The translations under genes and the position numbers were made by a program. From Acheta domesticus (lineage: Eukaryota; Arthropoda; Insecta; Orthoptera; Gryllidae): 64,000 nt of DNA. The stretch spans positions 158,220,099 through 158,284,098 of the forward strand of contig JAHLJT010009436.1 in the NCBI GenBank assembly GCA_031308135.1. The letters are read 5' to 3'. Shown piece after piece: positions 10,189 to 22,010 of this stretch (its first letter is position 1; each line of letters opens with the position of its first letter). The notes beneath the pieces were generated by a model. It worked only from the letters and a program-made list of their open reading frames with translations. It ran no database searches and had not been told where the DNA came from.

Positions 10189-10440
10189 CTCCCGTTGGGC
10201 GCAGCTGCGCCTGGCGTTCGCCCCAGTGTTTCGGTCGGGGCGGCGCCCGCGGGCCGCCTGGGCACGCGCCGGCGCGGAGCGGCGCGGAGCGGCGCGGCGC
10301 AGCGGGGCGGGGCGGGGGGCGGGCGGGGCCTCCTCCGCAGGGCGGGCGAACAGGGCGTGGCAGCGCCGGGCGGAGCCCCTCGCCCAATGCGGGGCGCCGC
10401 CCGCGCGAGGCCTGGGTGCGAGGAAGGCGTGGCGCTAACC
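10189..10440. other. GC island with GGAGCGGCGC repeats
   Basis: CpG-dense block with a short tandem run of GCGGAGCGGC at about 10,272-10,300. Open frames on both strands reflect composition. There is no identifiable exon. Confidence 0.5.
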
Positions 10441-11145
10441 AAAGGAATAACAGGAGCAACAAATCGGAAAGAAATCTTGTGGAAATACATAGTGAATACG
10501 CAAACAGAAGCAATCTTCCATAACAAAATATTGTATTTCACAAAACTACGTTACGTTGTTGCAGTCTGCTATCGAGGGTATTTCCTCATCCTCCTTCCTG
10601 TCAGAAGATTTAAAGGAAACAGTATAAATAACATATATAAAAATTAAACTATGAAATAAAACAATAAAATATAGTAGACCGACTGCTTTGATCTATTTCG
10701 GTAGATTCTGCAGTGAGTTCCAGACGGATGCAGGTGCAAAAAATTCAACATCTAACAAAGACAGGGTGTGATCCTTCCTATTCTGTGCCTACGTCCAAAC
10801 CTTCTAGTCGGATGGTCGACAGACACCGCTGTTCACGGCGCCACGCCGCATGGTTTCAAGAGACTCCGGCGGTACTGTATGACGTGGGGGAGGGGAAGTC
10901 TTCTAGGATAGTAACGCAATCGAAGAAGGAGGGTGGATGAGAGAGAGAGAAGAGGGAGGGAAGAGAAAGATAAAGATAACTTGCACATTCCACGAAGGGA
11001 AGGGTTCCTGCAAGGAGTCATTGTGGGTTTCCTTAGTTTTCGCTCATAACATATATATTCTCGAAGAATGTTGTTTATTACTTTCTCATCTTACTACGTA
11101 CTTACACAGTAAAGAGAAAGCTTTGTAACGCCGCGACGGAAAACT
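10441..11145. other. Mixed interval, nothing recognised
   Basis: Contains a purine-rich tract at about 10,915-10,970 (GAAGGAGGGTGGATGAGAGAG-like). No coding or repeat feature is supported. Confidence 0.5.
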
Positions 11146-11149
11146 GAGA

Positions 11150-11560
11150 TATTTCACCAGAAAAAGGTTTCGTTGGTCCGTGATTCCGAAAAATCGATTG
11201 ACGGCATAACGTCTGCCTGTCATGTCTCTGTCTGTCAGTGTGGTAGCCTGCCTGTGAACAAAGCTAGCGGCTAAACTGTTGTGACAACTTTCCCCAAAAT
11301 TGATATTCTTCGATATATCTGAAGGATCTCAAAGCCCTGCTTGATTGAACCGGATATTTTGATTTTTAGGGGTACTTTACGCCAAGCTTCAACATTTTCA
11401 AAACTCGATAATGACTCCAAATGTTTGGATTGATATTTGTCCTTGGTTAATGAAAAGAACTCTTAAAAATGGCTTAGGTGTGATCTTTGTTAAAATCTCT
11501 GAATTTGCGAAATATAAGAATGTCATTTTGTGAGACCTGACTCTCTTATTGACCTGTCTT
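11150..11560 (+). mobile_element. dispersed repeat family A, internal fragment
   Basis: Shares with the 5.2 and 28 kb copies the order CCGAAAAATCGATTGACGGC, GTCTGCCTGTC (degenerate CCGT segment), GTGAACAAAGCTAGCGGCTAA, TTCCCCAAAATTGATATTC, and GGGGTACTTTACGCCAAGC. It lacks the left end and the right half. Confidence 0.7.
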
Positions 11561-12248
11561 GACTCCCTGTCTTGACTCTCTTATTTGACGTTTGGGATAG
11601 CTAAACTAGCGTGATCTCAGTCACGTTCTGTACTCCTTAGGTGCTCCACCCTATTCCCTGATGTGGCGTTTAGGTCGCATAGAATAATTTTGTCGAGAGA
11701 ATCCAAGATATACTATAATGGTTTATTTAGCGTACTGCAATCGCGGCACGGCATGGTGAATGTTAAGCAGAATCAAAACGAATCGCTTCCGAAAAAAGGA
11801 TTATGCTTAGAAAACTGTCAGTGATCAAGAATATTTTTTCTTCCGTTTATTTGGAACTTTGGTCTAACGTCATTAAGTAGAACTTTTTAAATTGAAAATA
11901 ATGATGTTAACATAGGTGCAATGAACATTTTTGATGAAGTCAGGTAATTATTAAATTGAACTAATTTCACAGTAAGTGATTCGAGTGTGCAGTTATGTAA
12001 TAAATATCTACTGAATCTTTGTTTGAGATATTTTATACCTCCTTCCTGTACGCAGCCTACAGGAATCCGTTGGCTACAAGCATGTATTGTCTCAGTGTAC
12101 TTGTAGTAGTGAATGGACAAAGTGTGGCAGTGGAGATTCACTGGGGAAGAAAGATCTGCGCGCGGTTCGTGAGCCATTGCTTCAGCTTCTGTTTCTACGT
12201 CCTTCAAGCTTTGTATTCGTACGCAACGAGCATTATACAGTCCTACAG
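11561..12248. other. AT-rich interval, nothing recognised
   Basis: No strong coding or repeat signal. Open frames at about 12,019-12,309 overlap on both strands without splice support. Confidence 0.5.
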
Positions 12249-12646
12249 CTCGTACGGCATATCAGAGATGCAACGAGAATCATGTCTACTAGCTCGTATT
12301 AGTATATAATGTGGCATGTCCTACAAGTTGTAGGGTATGTCTAAGATGCCACGCCAAAATTCCTCTTTAACTCGTAGGGCATGTCCCAGATGCCCTCGTA
12401 TTTTCCTGGTATGCAAAATAAAGTTTTCAATGTTAATCCATCCGGGCTACTCTTCTATTTTTAAACAATGTTGACGCAATAATATGAGTACGAGCTGGAA
12501 CGGGGAATGCCGAGTACCGGCTTCGAGCTGTGCTGCCATTTTCCATTGTCATCTTGGACATACCTTGCGAGTTGTAGTCCCTCGCAGTGCTCAGAAACCT
12601 CCGACGGCAGAATGCATTAATGCGTAGCGTGTCCCACACGTTCTAC
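12249..12646. repeat. cluster of palindromic GGCATGTCC...GATGCC motifs
   Basis: A motif close to CTCGTAGGGCATGTCCCAGATGCC recurs with variations at about 12,249-12,281, 12,310-12,352 (a tail-to-head pair), 12,373-12,402 and, inverted, 12,548-12,578. A related core (GTGTCCCACACG) lies near 12,626. The core GGGCATGTCCCAGATGCCC is itself partly palindromic. Function is unknown: it could be TE subterminal repeats or clustered protein-binding sites. Confidence 0.5.
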
Positions 12647-12719
12647 GAGTGCAAAGTCTTAAGAAATTCATTTCGAGAAATTAGGGTTTGCATTTCGGCC
12701 CACACATTATGGAAAAATT

Positions 12720-13580
12720 CGCTCCGCATGTCCCTGAAGGTGCGAGGCGGCGAGCGGCCAAACCGCAGCGAGGCGGGGCGCCCCGCGGTGGGGAAGTGGA
12801 AAGGTGAAGGCCGTAGCGGGGAGGGGGGAGGGGAGTGGGGAGAGGCCCCTTCGGATATCAGCCGCTTATCTGGAGCCGCATAAATCGCGGCCAGCGCCGC
12901 CGCCTGCGACCTGAATGCGGAAGAGGCGCCTCCGCGCTTCCAGGAGGCAGCGCGCGGAAACCCTGGCCCGGCCCCGCCCCGCCCCGCCTTGCCACCCACC
13001 TCCGCCACGCCCCGCCAGGCCCCGCTCGTCCCGCCTCGTCCCGCCTCGTCCTGCCTCGTCCTGCCTCGTCCCGCCTCGTCCCGCCTCGTCCCGCCTCGTC
13101 CCGCCTCGTCCTGCCTCGTCCTGCCTCGTCCTGCCTCGTCCCGCCTCGTCCCGCCTCGTCCCGCCTCGTCCCGCCTCGTCCCGCCTCGTCTCGCCGTCTC
13201 GTCACGTCCTGCCTCTTCCCGCCACGTCCCGCCACAAGCCGCCTCGTTTCGCCTCGGCCCGCCTCGCCCGCCTCGTTCCACCACTACCCGCCTCGTCCCA
13301 CCTCGGCCCGCCTCGGCCCGCCCTTCCTGCCCCTCCCCCTGCCAGTCTTCGTCTTCCACTCTCTCTGCTCCCTCTTCCCCCTCTTCCCATCCCCTCGTGT
13401 CCCGTCCCGGCCCAACCTCCCCCCTTCCCCCGGCCCGCGCCTGCTGGGCGAGCGTTGCGATCCCACAGCGGCGGGAGAGGGGGCAGGTGTCCACTTACGG
13501 ACTGTGCCGTCAAAGCGCGTGGGCCTTGCGGGCGGTGGCACTTCCTTTCCCCGGGATCTGACCGCACTCTTCAACACAAC
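12720..13580. repeat. GC island with 10-bp CCGCCTCGTC minisatellite
   Basis: The core 13,021-13,190 is 17 consecutive 10-mers of CCGCCTCGTC, in perfect register and differing mainly by CCGC/CTGC (a CpG transition). Degenerate CCGCCTCGNCC units continue to about 13,330. The left flank (12,720-12,960) is CpG-rich with a TATA-like CATAAATCG at about 12,880. Long Arg/Gly or Pro/Ser open frames on both strands are artefacts of the 10-bp unit. Confidence 0.85.
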
Positions 13581-13599
13581 TTACTTCAGCGGTCGTGTT

Positions 13600-16379
13600 A
13601 AAAATACTCTTTCCCTACTTTTACGCACTTCTGGTCCCAAGCAAACGTACTCTCACTTGTCATTTATTAAAGTCTTCTCTAGGTAAGACGTTTCTCTCAA
13701 AACGTGTTCCTGAAGCTCGGTTATTTTGTATGGATAATTGTATTCACATATATTCTTCAGTAAACTTTGTAACACCTTCCAGGAAGAATCGCGATGTGCG
13801 ATGTGCGCTTCAAAACGGATGTCGCTGAAGGTGGAAAGTGTGCATTCGCATCGTGTGAACGCAGTCTCGAAAGAGGAGGGAAGAGGTGGGGAGTAGGAGG
13901 AGCGGACGGGAGACGATCGCGTGGAGAGCGACGCTGCAGCTGTGCAGACGGAAAGCCAGCACGAAGCTGCGCGCATCACCGCTCTGATTTGGGTTGCATC
14001 TCAGAACAAACATTCATATGTGTAGGGCTTGTAAGGTGGTCGAAAGTGATCACTTTACCAATGAACATGTGGTGGGATATTTGGTATTACGAAGTTACAA
14101 ATAAGGGGTATAGGGGACGGATTTTGATGACCTAAAACATTGTCAAAAATAATCAATGAAATGCTCTTAAAATATTTTTCAAATGCTCTAAAAACAAAGA
14201 AAAATGACGTGAAAATGATCTTAATGACGTAAAACAAGTTCGGCTGAACAACTCAAACTGTTAGGTATGTTTCTGATGTAACTGAGGCTTCTTCCATTCG
14301 TTCAAGTGAACTTAGCTTGCAAACTTGGTATGAACTGTTTTGTGCCAGGAAATCTCGTTCTTTCGTTATCCCAAAATTGGCCGAACCGACAATATCTCTG
14401 CGAGGCGTCACATCAACTTTAGATTACACACTCGCAACGGCTGACAGTACAATTTCTAAACGAAGAAATCAAAACGGATTCAATAATTCTGTGAAGAACC
14501 TTTGTTGCATTTCTTAAATATAATTTGAAGCAAGTATATGAAAATTATATTAATACAAATCGATGATATCAACACAATATGCATTAAAAAGGTAAAAAAT
14601 ACTTATTAGCCGAAATAGACGAAAAATGTAAAAAAAAGACATAATAATGGGTCATTTCCTTTTGTCATAACTAGCGCCCGGAAGTTCAGGCAAAAAGGAA
14701 ATAATTTTTCTAAAATAGGCGCTCAAAAAGACATTTTTTTTCTTGCTAAAGTATGGCTGTAAAACACAGGAAATATTGAAAAATCATTATTTATAAAGTA
14801 ATTATTGTAAATAATAATAGTTAAAGTGATACACTTCTTTAAAATAACTAAAGTACATTACCATTTACATGGAAGAGAAACTATAATTTCTTGGTAGCCT
14901 TGATTGCATGTGACCATCCGATATGACGGCTAAGAATTTATTTTACTCGTGACGCTGTCTCTGGGCAATGCTGTTGTTGACTCCCTTTTGAGTCTTGAAA
15001 TGCTAACACTGAAAACGGAATTATAGATTTCGTTCTTCGCACTTGTGCAATTGTCACAAGGGAAGAGAGAACAAAAAAGAACCGAAAAGGATTTGTCCTC
15101 AAAAGGGATCTGAGGCCATACTCAAACATCGGAAGATTTCCTCCTAAGCGAACAAGTCTTTTAGCATCAATGAAAATATCAAAAATCGTCACTGGTATCA
15201 TCTTCCTTTCCCTTTTAGATTTTTAACACAACCTGACACTGGAGCCTCCGCGTCCGCAAAGAATGCACGACCGTCCCTTCGTATTGTCCTCGCTTGCAGG
15301 TATGATTCCAGCTTGATAGAAATTGGTGCTAGGAGGAGAAAAAGGGAAAGTAATGACGAAAAAGGCACAAATAAGGCAAAATGCCAAAAATAGGCAACAG
15401 AAGCTAAAATAGTAAAAAAAGGCAAAATGACTTTCTAGAAGTACAAGGAAGTGATTCCTGTTGTCAAAAGTCATAAATTCGTAACAATAATAAAAAGGCA
15501 TTTTGCCAAACTTCCGAGCACTAGTCATAACATAAAATTAATTACTATATTGAACGATATTGTTCCAAAGTGAAAGCCAAAAAAAGACATTTCATTAAAA
15601 TCCGTTCCTACTTATGATTGTGAGGTAACTTTTTATTCACAGGTGCTCGGCAGGTCACGTTCATATATCTGATTAACATATGTATACACGGGGTTATCAA
15701 CCCATTCAGGTTATCTATCCATATCTACCCATGCCTCGTAGGTAAAGTTAACAATGGTTAATTAACAATAGTTTTGCGGTAATACAGGTTGCCCGCGTGG
15801 GAAACAATGTTCTGCTGCTCATGCACTAGGAGTTAGAGAGTACTCTAACCCCTTCCCCCCCCACGATTGGTATTCACAAAGGGCGACTCAGGCTAAGGGC
15901 GCAAAATTTTCGTGATCTGCAGCCAAAGCTACAAATTAACCATCAAATTTGCATTGTAAAAATCTATGATGCGTGATCGTGAGCGAAGACATTCCTGTTT
16001 CATGCATGTCTTTTATTTGGATGTCACCGTTTCGTCTATTACAGTTACCTTACATTTCTTCAAACGATTGCCTCCTGTACTTGGTCATTAGTGTGTGTAG
16101 TTTTGGTGTGTGTAGTACCATAATTCTTTAGCTGCAACGTGGTGAATGCTGCCGTTTCCTCTTAAATCACGGTAGCAGCGTTGAATGGTGCCTTTTCCAG
16201 TTAACTTGGATTTCTTGCTCATTCTCGGGATATCGAGGACTAATAGGCTTCTATTTTCGTCTTAATATTTATTCATCAGCAATCTCAGTTCTGGATGATT
16301 ACTAGCACCCTCGCCACAGGGCAGTCGCGAGGGAGGTCACGTATCATGTACTTCGGTAATGCCAGATAGATTTCCTGTT
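13600..16379. other. AT-rich interval, no gene recognised
   Basis: Long stretch without a supported feature. At 14,600-14,780 and 15,330-15,600 the DNA contains many AAAAAGGCA-type and TAGGCR words, which suggests an old degenerate transposon, but no terminal repeats or domain are visible. Minus-strand open segments at 14,938-15,201 and 15,198-15,425 are short and domain-free. Confidence 0.5.

Positions 16380-16420
<41 letters not shown>
16380..16420. repeat. (TAA)n microsatellite
   Basis: Uninterrupted TAA run of about 13 units, immediately left of a GC island. It is followed by GAAATCGTTAGGTAAGTG, which contains a donor-like GTAAGTG, but no coding exon precedes it. Confidence 0.95.
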
Positions 16421-16422
<2 letters not shown>

Positions 16423-16429
16423 AATCGTT

Positions 16430-16930
16430 AGGTAAGTGTACCACCACAGCGAAGGCGGAGGCGGTCGCGGAGGCGAGAGGCGACGGCTGCCACTTGATGT
16501 TGTGTCTGCGCCGTCGACCCGCCTCCCGCCTTTCCCCTCCCTACTCCCATAAACTCGCCGCGGCACCTTGACCCGCCGTAAACCGCTTTAGGGACGCTGC
16601 GAATTGGGCGAGCAGTTAAATTGATATTCGGCGCCCCGCCCCAGTCTCCCGTCCGTTCCTCGGAGCCCTTGCGAAGGGCCCGCGTTCTTGTCCCCCCCAC
16701 CCGCCTTCGCCACGATCCCTGGCGACGGACTACCCCCCCACCGGCCGCCATCCGATCACCCTCCCACCCGTCCCCTATGCCGCCACGCCACCACTCACCC
16801 CCGCCCCCCCCCACGCCCCCTATCCGATAACCCTCCCCCCCGCCCCCCCCCCCCAAGCTCGCTCCTACGGGTAGCGGACGCATTGCTCGGCTGGGCCTCG
16901 GCCCGTCCGGCTGCAGCGGCAAGGAGACGC
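16430..16930. other. GC island with poly-C tracts
   Basis: CpG-rich left half (16,440-16,620), then C-rich tracts including runs of 8-11 C at 16,804-16,855. No tandem unit is as regular as in the other islands. Open frames are compositional. Promoter activity is possible but unproven. Confidence 0.5.
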
Positions 16931-18305
16931 GCGTCTACCTAGGAATACTAAATTAATCTTCTAATACATAAAAATCATCTAATACATAAAAATCAATGTT
17001 TGTTCTTATTTTATGCGGTGCCGTTCCGTTCATCCGTTTGCGATAAGACTTTGTCAACTTATTACTTGCACTTTCGCGAAGAATATAGGCATATTCCAAT
17101 GGGAGTGTGATTTGTCTATCGCAAATACGCGCAAAATGGAGGAGTTGTCGATTATGATTTTATGAGTTTATGCTAACTGAAGCGCCCCTGAACAGAAGCT
17201 CTACGGAACTCGTCACATCAAGTATTATGCGCGTCTTCGCTGCATATTCTTCCTCTGTGATTGTGAACTATCGGCCGGAATTAAATTGAACGTTATCTCA
17301 GACAAGTAAATTAAATTTCTCCTAGACAGTGTCAAAGCGAATGCATACCCAAAATCGAGGGAGAGAGTTTAATAGGAAACTTGACAATCGTGTCCAAACC
17401 AGGACATAGAAGAAACCCATACTCGCGAGAAAGTCATCTCTTAAAATGTTTGCGGAGCTTCGCTAAAACGTGATTAAAACCACTTGACCAGTAGAGTGTG
17501 AAGTGTAATACATTATAATAGCGACACGTTGCCGGGTCCACTAGTGTCAAATAAAATACTGTTTAGGAGAATGAACAACATAACTACGTCATTATCATTA
17601 TTACTGTTTTTATATTTTCAATCTACAATACGATGTGGATCTTGGACTGCTGAAGTAATTTGCACCTTCTGTTTTCTGTCGGGCACGTTGAAGCATATTT
17701 ACAGAATGTTTTTACCCCATGTTTTATACATGTATCGCATTCAGTCATGTATTTCCTTCACAGTGTGATTCACAATCAATAACTGACAATTTTTCCTCTC
17801 GTGCTGTTGAGTCTTCACCACGACACGCTGTTATCTCCTTCACTCCTGTGTCAAACACCACTCCTTCCTGTGTCAAACACCACTTCCCACGGGAAGCTGT
17901 TGTCTCCTTACACTCATTTTGTTATACTGTTTCACGAAAACAAAGGATTTGAAATTTGTGTGTATTTCCTGCGAAATTACGTATGTGTGGCGCTAAAAAA
18001 TATTTCAAAAGGAAGATAGAAACAAATTAAACAGGCGCGGTTTATTAAAAATTTAAATAACGCTATTTTTGAACTTAGAGAATCTAAGACATAATTTTAT
18101 AAATATTTTTATTTATAAAAATATTAAACATAATTTATATTTATTTTTGTTAACTATTAACTTTAATGAAAGGTGCTCTACAGAATATTCTAATAATTTT
18201 AAAAGTGAATTAGATACGTGAGCCTGTTTACTTTTCCACAAAAGTTCAACAAGGAGAAGAATTGTGGTCATGGAACACCCGTCATTAATTCACAGAAGGA
18301 AATCA
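16931..18305. other. AT-rich interval, nothing recognised
   Basis: At about 17,850-17,885 TCCTGTGTCAAACACCACT occurs twice in tandem. No gene or transposon is supported. Confidence 0.5.
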
Positions 18306-18310
18306 CTTAC

Positions 18311-18425
18311 TTTCCTCTTGTATTTCAAATATGAGCCTCTGGTGAAAATCCCAGTCGAGTTGTCCAGTATGTAGCTCAAACCTTAAGTGAGTAATTGTAG
18401 TATAGACAGCTTTCGAGCGTTTCAT
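18311..18425 (-). CDS. candidate 5' coding exon ending in a GTAAGT donor
   Basis: On the minus strand an ATG at 18,425 opens 38 codons, running directly into GAGGAAA|GTAAGTGATT, a near-consensus splice donor (exon end 18,311). The peptide is balanced and protein-like at its end (FELHTGQLDWDFHQRL). Upstream on the same strand lies a CpG island (18,480-18,720), a suitable place for a promoter. Against it: the frame also stays open upstream to 18,638, an alternative 28-nt exon could begin after TTTTCACCAG (18,339), and no family is recognised. Confidence 0.25.
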
Positions 18426-18479
18426 TCCTGTAGACTGCTTTGGAGCGTTGTCTTGTACTCGACGAGTGTGCCGCCCAAC

Positions 18480-19390
18480 GAAAGAGTTCGAGCAGCTCTC
18501 TTCTAGACAGTGCAGGCGGAAGGCGGACGGGGGAGGGGAGGGGGTGCGGAGCGTCTTGTTGCAGAAGCAACTTCTCTCGCGCCGCGCCGCGCCGCGTCGC
18601 CGCCCCTTCCACAAGTCGCCCGCCAGGAATTTTCTCATAAAGCACGCCGCCTACATATTTCAAGTTTACGTCGCGCGCGCGCTCGCCGCGCCGAGTCCCG
18701 ACGCAGGCGACAGTGGCGGCGCGCGGGCGGGGCGGGGTGGACCAGGGCGAGGCAGGGAGGTGTGGGAGAGACGGGTGCTGTGTGGCGACGCGAGGCGGGC
18801 GAGACTGGGCCTGGGACGAGGGACGGGGCGGGGAGGGGCGGGAGCGGGGCGGGATGGGACGGAATGCAACGGGGACGCAACGGGAACGGGGAGGGGCGAG
18901 GACGGAACGGGACGGGACGGGACGGGACGGGCCGGGACGGGGCGGAGCGGGGCGGGGCGGGACGAGGCGGGCCGTGGCGAGACGGGCCGGGGCGAAGACG
19001 GGCCCGGGGCGAGACGGGCCGGGGCGAGACGGCCGGGGCGAGACGGGCCCGGGCGAGACCGGGCCGGGGCGAGACGGGCCGGGTGCGAGACGGGCACGGC
19101 GCCGAGACGGGCCCGGGGCGAGACGGGCCGGGGCGAGACGGGCCGGGGCGAGACGGGCCGGGGCGAGACGGGCCGGGGCGAAGCGGGCCGGGGCGAGACG
19201 GGCCGGGGCGAGACGGGTGGGCGAGACGGGGCGGGGAGTGGCGGGGCGGGGCAGGGCGGGCGAGACGGGGCGGTCTTCGCAGGCGGGGAGCGACGTTTGC
19301 GCCCGGGGTGCCCCAGGGACCCCGGCGTTGGCGGCCGCGGAGAACATCATGCCGGCGGCCCGCAGACTGTAGTGGCCGAGGCCCAAAGTC
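18480..19390. repeat. GC island with GGGAC and 15-bp GAGACGGGCCGGGGC repeats
   Basis: Left part (18,480-18,760) is a mixed CpG island. From about 18,890 it becomes (GGGAC)n, and from about 18,990 to 19,220 a 15-bp unit GAGACGGGCCGGGGC with about a dozen copies and small indels. The plus strand is G-rich. The long Arg/Gly/Ala (plus) and Pro/Arg/Ala (minus) open frames come from this repeat and are not genes. Confidence 0.85.
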
Positions 19391-19723
19391 GTGGTCGACA
19401 CTTCAGGAATAAGGAGATACTTAAGCAGGAATGGATTGCGTAAAATTAATGGTTTCTTGGGAAAGTTCCTGGACAACGTGTGGCATAGCGACGAGATCAC
19501 TCGCCTTCGATTGCTGGAGATGACCTTAAAAAACTGGTGGATAGACGTTGATATTTTTTTGGGTCAAGGTGTTTTGCTGCAGATCTTAAAGTTGTTCCAT
19601 TTTCTCTGCCTTCAATACGCCATTTCTCTATCATCTTTCTTGTATATCCGTTGTATATAATCATCAATAAGTATGTTCGTATTTCATGGACTTTCCTCAT
19701 TAACGCCGAATGAGTGCTTCCTT

Positions 19724-19966
19724 AAGGCGGCTCCACACATTCGGCATTCGCCGAGCAGTGAGCTACAGCTCGCCCGATTCCGACCAGCTGTTGTGTTCGG
19801 CGAATGTTCACTCCTTTGTTGTGTCCAAAAGACCGACACGCGGCGGGTAGGGCGAGCGCCGAATGTTCATCATTCGGCAAATAGCAAGCGACCCATCCAC
19901 ACTACTCCGGATTCGGCGAGCGGTTGGCTCGCTGTTCGCGGAATAGCGAATGTGTGGATCCGCCTT
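19724..19966. mobile_element. MITE with 20-bp terminal inverted repeats
   Basis: Left end AAGGCGGCTCCACACATTCG (19,724-19,743) matches the inverse of the right end CGAATGTGTGGATCCGCCTT (19,947-19,966) at 19 of 20 positions. The 243-bp body contains internal CGGCGAATGTTCAC-type subrepeats and no coding capacity. The flanks could be read as a 3-bp TTA/TTT duplication (Harbinger-like), but this is not clear enough to assign a superfamily. Confidence 0.8.
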
Positions 19967-19969
19967 TTT

Positions 19970-21205
19970 GTGATCTGAATCGTGGCCATGTGTCATTTGT
20001 GATAGCTGCGTCTTGACTTAATGACAATTGAGAGCAGGCACTCCATATTTTTTCACGCAAAGAGCTTCAAACTTGGTTTGTGCGCCTTCGAGATTGTTCT
20101 CAATTGTAGACAACGATTATTATCAGTTTCTGATAAGAAAGATGTGTTGCATGTAAAATTTAAAATATTTTGTGAAATGCTTGCTTTCGTTTTCAATACC
20201 ATATGTGACCGCCTTGTAAGAACAAAAGCTAAATCGATAAAGAAGAGATCGAATAAATCCTAAATCGTGGTGGGACAATTTGGGCTCCAGAGTTGGAAGG
20301 CATTTGGGTATACAGGTATCTGATATTTCGGGCAGAGTCAAGATTGTATGCTATTAGTGGCTTATAGCAGGAAAATCCGATAATGTATTGTACGTCGCAT
20401 TAAAAATATATTTTTATTTTTCTCCGATGATTTTGTAGTTAAGGTCGGACCTTCGCTTGACATTCGCGTTAAGCCGAAGTATTGCGCTCTACACGGATTA
20501 ATTCTTTTCGTGAGAAAGTTTACACTGAAGCATTACATCGAAATTCGTGAAATTAAAAGTCGTGGAACTGTGAAATTAATTTCAATCAATGAAACATGGT
20601 TCTGTTTAATACGTAAGAGTTCCCATCAGATTGAGTAGCATCATTTAGTTGCACATCGTAATTGGTAACATAAATACAAAGGATGAACCCTTCTTCAAAA
20701 ATATCGTTTTATCACGCATATTTAGTCGAAATGTTGAAGTGCAGTGAAAATGAAGGTAGCGCAACTGTTTTCACCTTTGATATCATGTGTTAATAAATTA
20801 CTATATAGGTTTAAAAATTTCCTAGCTAAATCAGTCTCATACAGAATTACATATTGCAATGCAAAACAATGCTGTTTCAACCACTGCATTACATAGGATT
20901 TATAAGGGATTTATGCACTCAGTAAAGAACAAAAAATAACGTGATAAGCGGCAGAAAAGCGAACTCAGAAGGGAAGAGAGTGATGCTAGATTTTTGAGCC
21001 AAAAGAATAAAACGTTCATTAATTATCATTTTCCTTAAGATTTTGAGTCATTTTAGGTACGTTTTAGGTTTCCAAACAATTTTATCTCACTACTGGAATT
21101 ACAGAGAGTGATTATTAAGGGCATGTAGTAGGTCTCCCCGTATTTCAAGAAAATTCAAAGAGACTCCGGCAAATGACAGTTCACTCTCTCATTGTGTCAT
21201 GTGCA
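19970..21205. other. AT-rich interval, nothing recognised
   Basis: No supported coding or repeat feature. The segment is AT-rich with frequent stops. Confidence 0.55.
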
Positions 21206-21210
21206 ACTCA

Positions 21211-21258
21211 TTTTTTAGGACAAGGCAATGAGGAATGACATTGCCGTGTCCTAAAAAA
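21211..21258. repeat. 20-bp stem hairpin
   Basis: TTTTTTAGGACAAGGCAATG (21,211-21,230) and CATTGCCGTGTCCTAAAAAA (21,239-21,258) form a stem with one mismatch in 20 pairs and an 8-nt loop. It sits immediately left of a full-length family-2 SINE. The stem is shorter than a typical miRNA precursor, so a tiny foldback element or cruciform is more likely. Confidence 0.75.
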
Positions 21259-21264
21259 CATTCA

Positions 21265-21800
21265 CCGCCTTAGGTGGCTTAGAGCAACAATGGATGTCAC
21301 TGCAGGGCCTTTGGCTGGGAGATCCTGCGGGTTCGAGTCCTGGCGGTGGCAGGATTTTGACACGAGCTAGAGATCAAATTCAGCCGTTGTGTGTGGGAGA
21401 ATCCTAGCGGCCAACTGCTCTGATCGGAATTTTTCCGTGGTTTCTCCTATCAACATCATGCGATTGCTGGAGTAATTACCTTAACAAACGAGCCACGGAC
21501 CGCGGGTGAACTTTCCTTCCTCTTCCCACTGCTAACTTCACTCCTTACTTACACACACTTCACGTCCATGCACTGCAGAACCACACACGTCGGGAGACCA
21601 GTCGCGAGCACGGAGCTTCACCTGGCTGGGGTGGTGCCCCGCTGGTGGGAGATACCTAACCGGGGAAACACTGACTGACGTGTAGATCGGTGCCTGTTCT
21701 CGCTATCCAGCAGGAGATCACTGCCTCCACCAGCGATAAAACATGCACTTCACTTACAAGACTATTGATCTTGGCTCCCAGAAACACCAATCAATCATTA
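21265..21800 (+). mobile_element. tRNA-derived SINE, family 2, full-length copy
   Basis: Starts CGCCTTAGGTGGCTTAGAGC (A-box region) and has a perfect B box GGTTCGAGTCC at about 21,331-21,341. The body of about 450 bp has the motifs TGGCAGGATTTTGACACGAGC, CGATTGCTGGAGTAATTACC, GAGCTTCACCTGGCTGG, TGCCCCGCTGGTGGGAGATACC, CAGGAGATCACTGCCTCC and CCAATCAATCATT. It is unusually long for a SINE, and the body is shared by six loci here. Confidence 0.85.
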
Positions 21801-22010
21801 ATGAAACCTGCGATGTAAGATGTTAATTAGCGCTGTCGGCCGAACGCGATTGGGATGGAAACGCAGTGGGAGCGCGCCAGCTTTGCACCCCTCCGTGAAT
21901 GACCCCATCTGCTCACCCTCGCCTCAAGCTGGGATGAGAGGGATAAAATAATGACGTATACCAGAGCATGTTGAGGCCGTGAAATAATTTGCCTTTTGTT
22001 TCTAACCCAG

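Noticed and set aside
12373..12402. GGGCATGTCC as a p53-type half site
   Set aside because: A single decamer match is expected by chance. The neighbouring half does not fit the consensus.
12643..13686. 283-codon frames on both strands (RRDEAGRGGT-type and ASSRLVPPRP-type)
   Set aside because: Generated by the 17-copy 10-bp array. No non-repetitive coding support.
18376..19500. 374-codon Pro/Arg/Ala frame and its Gly/Arg plus-strand shadows
   Set aside because: Periodicity follows the GGGAC and 15-bp repeats. Only the short terminal part near 18.3-18.4 kb is kept as an exon candidate.
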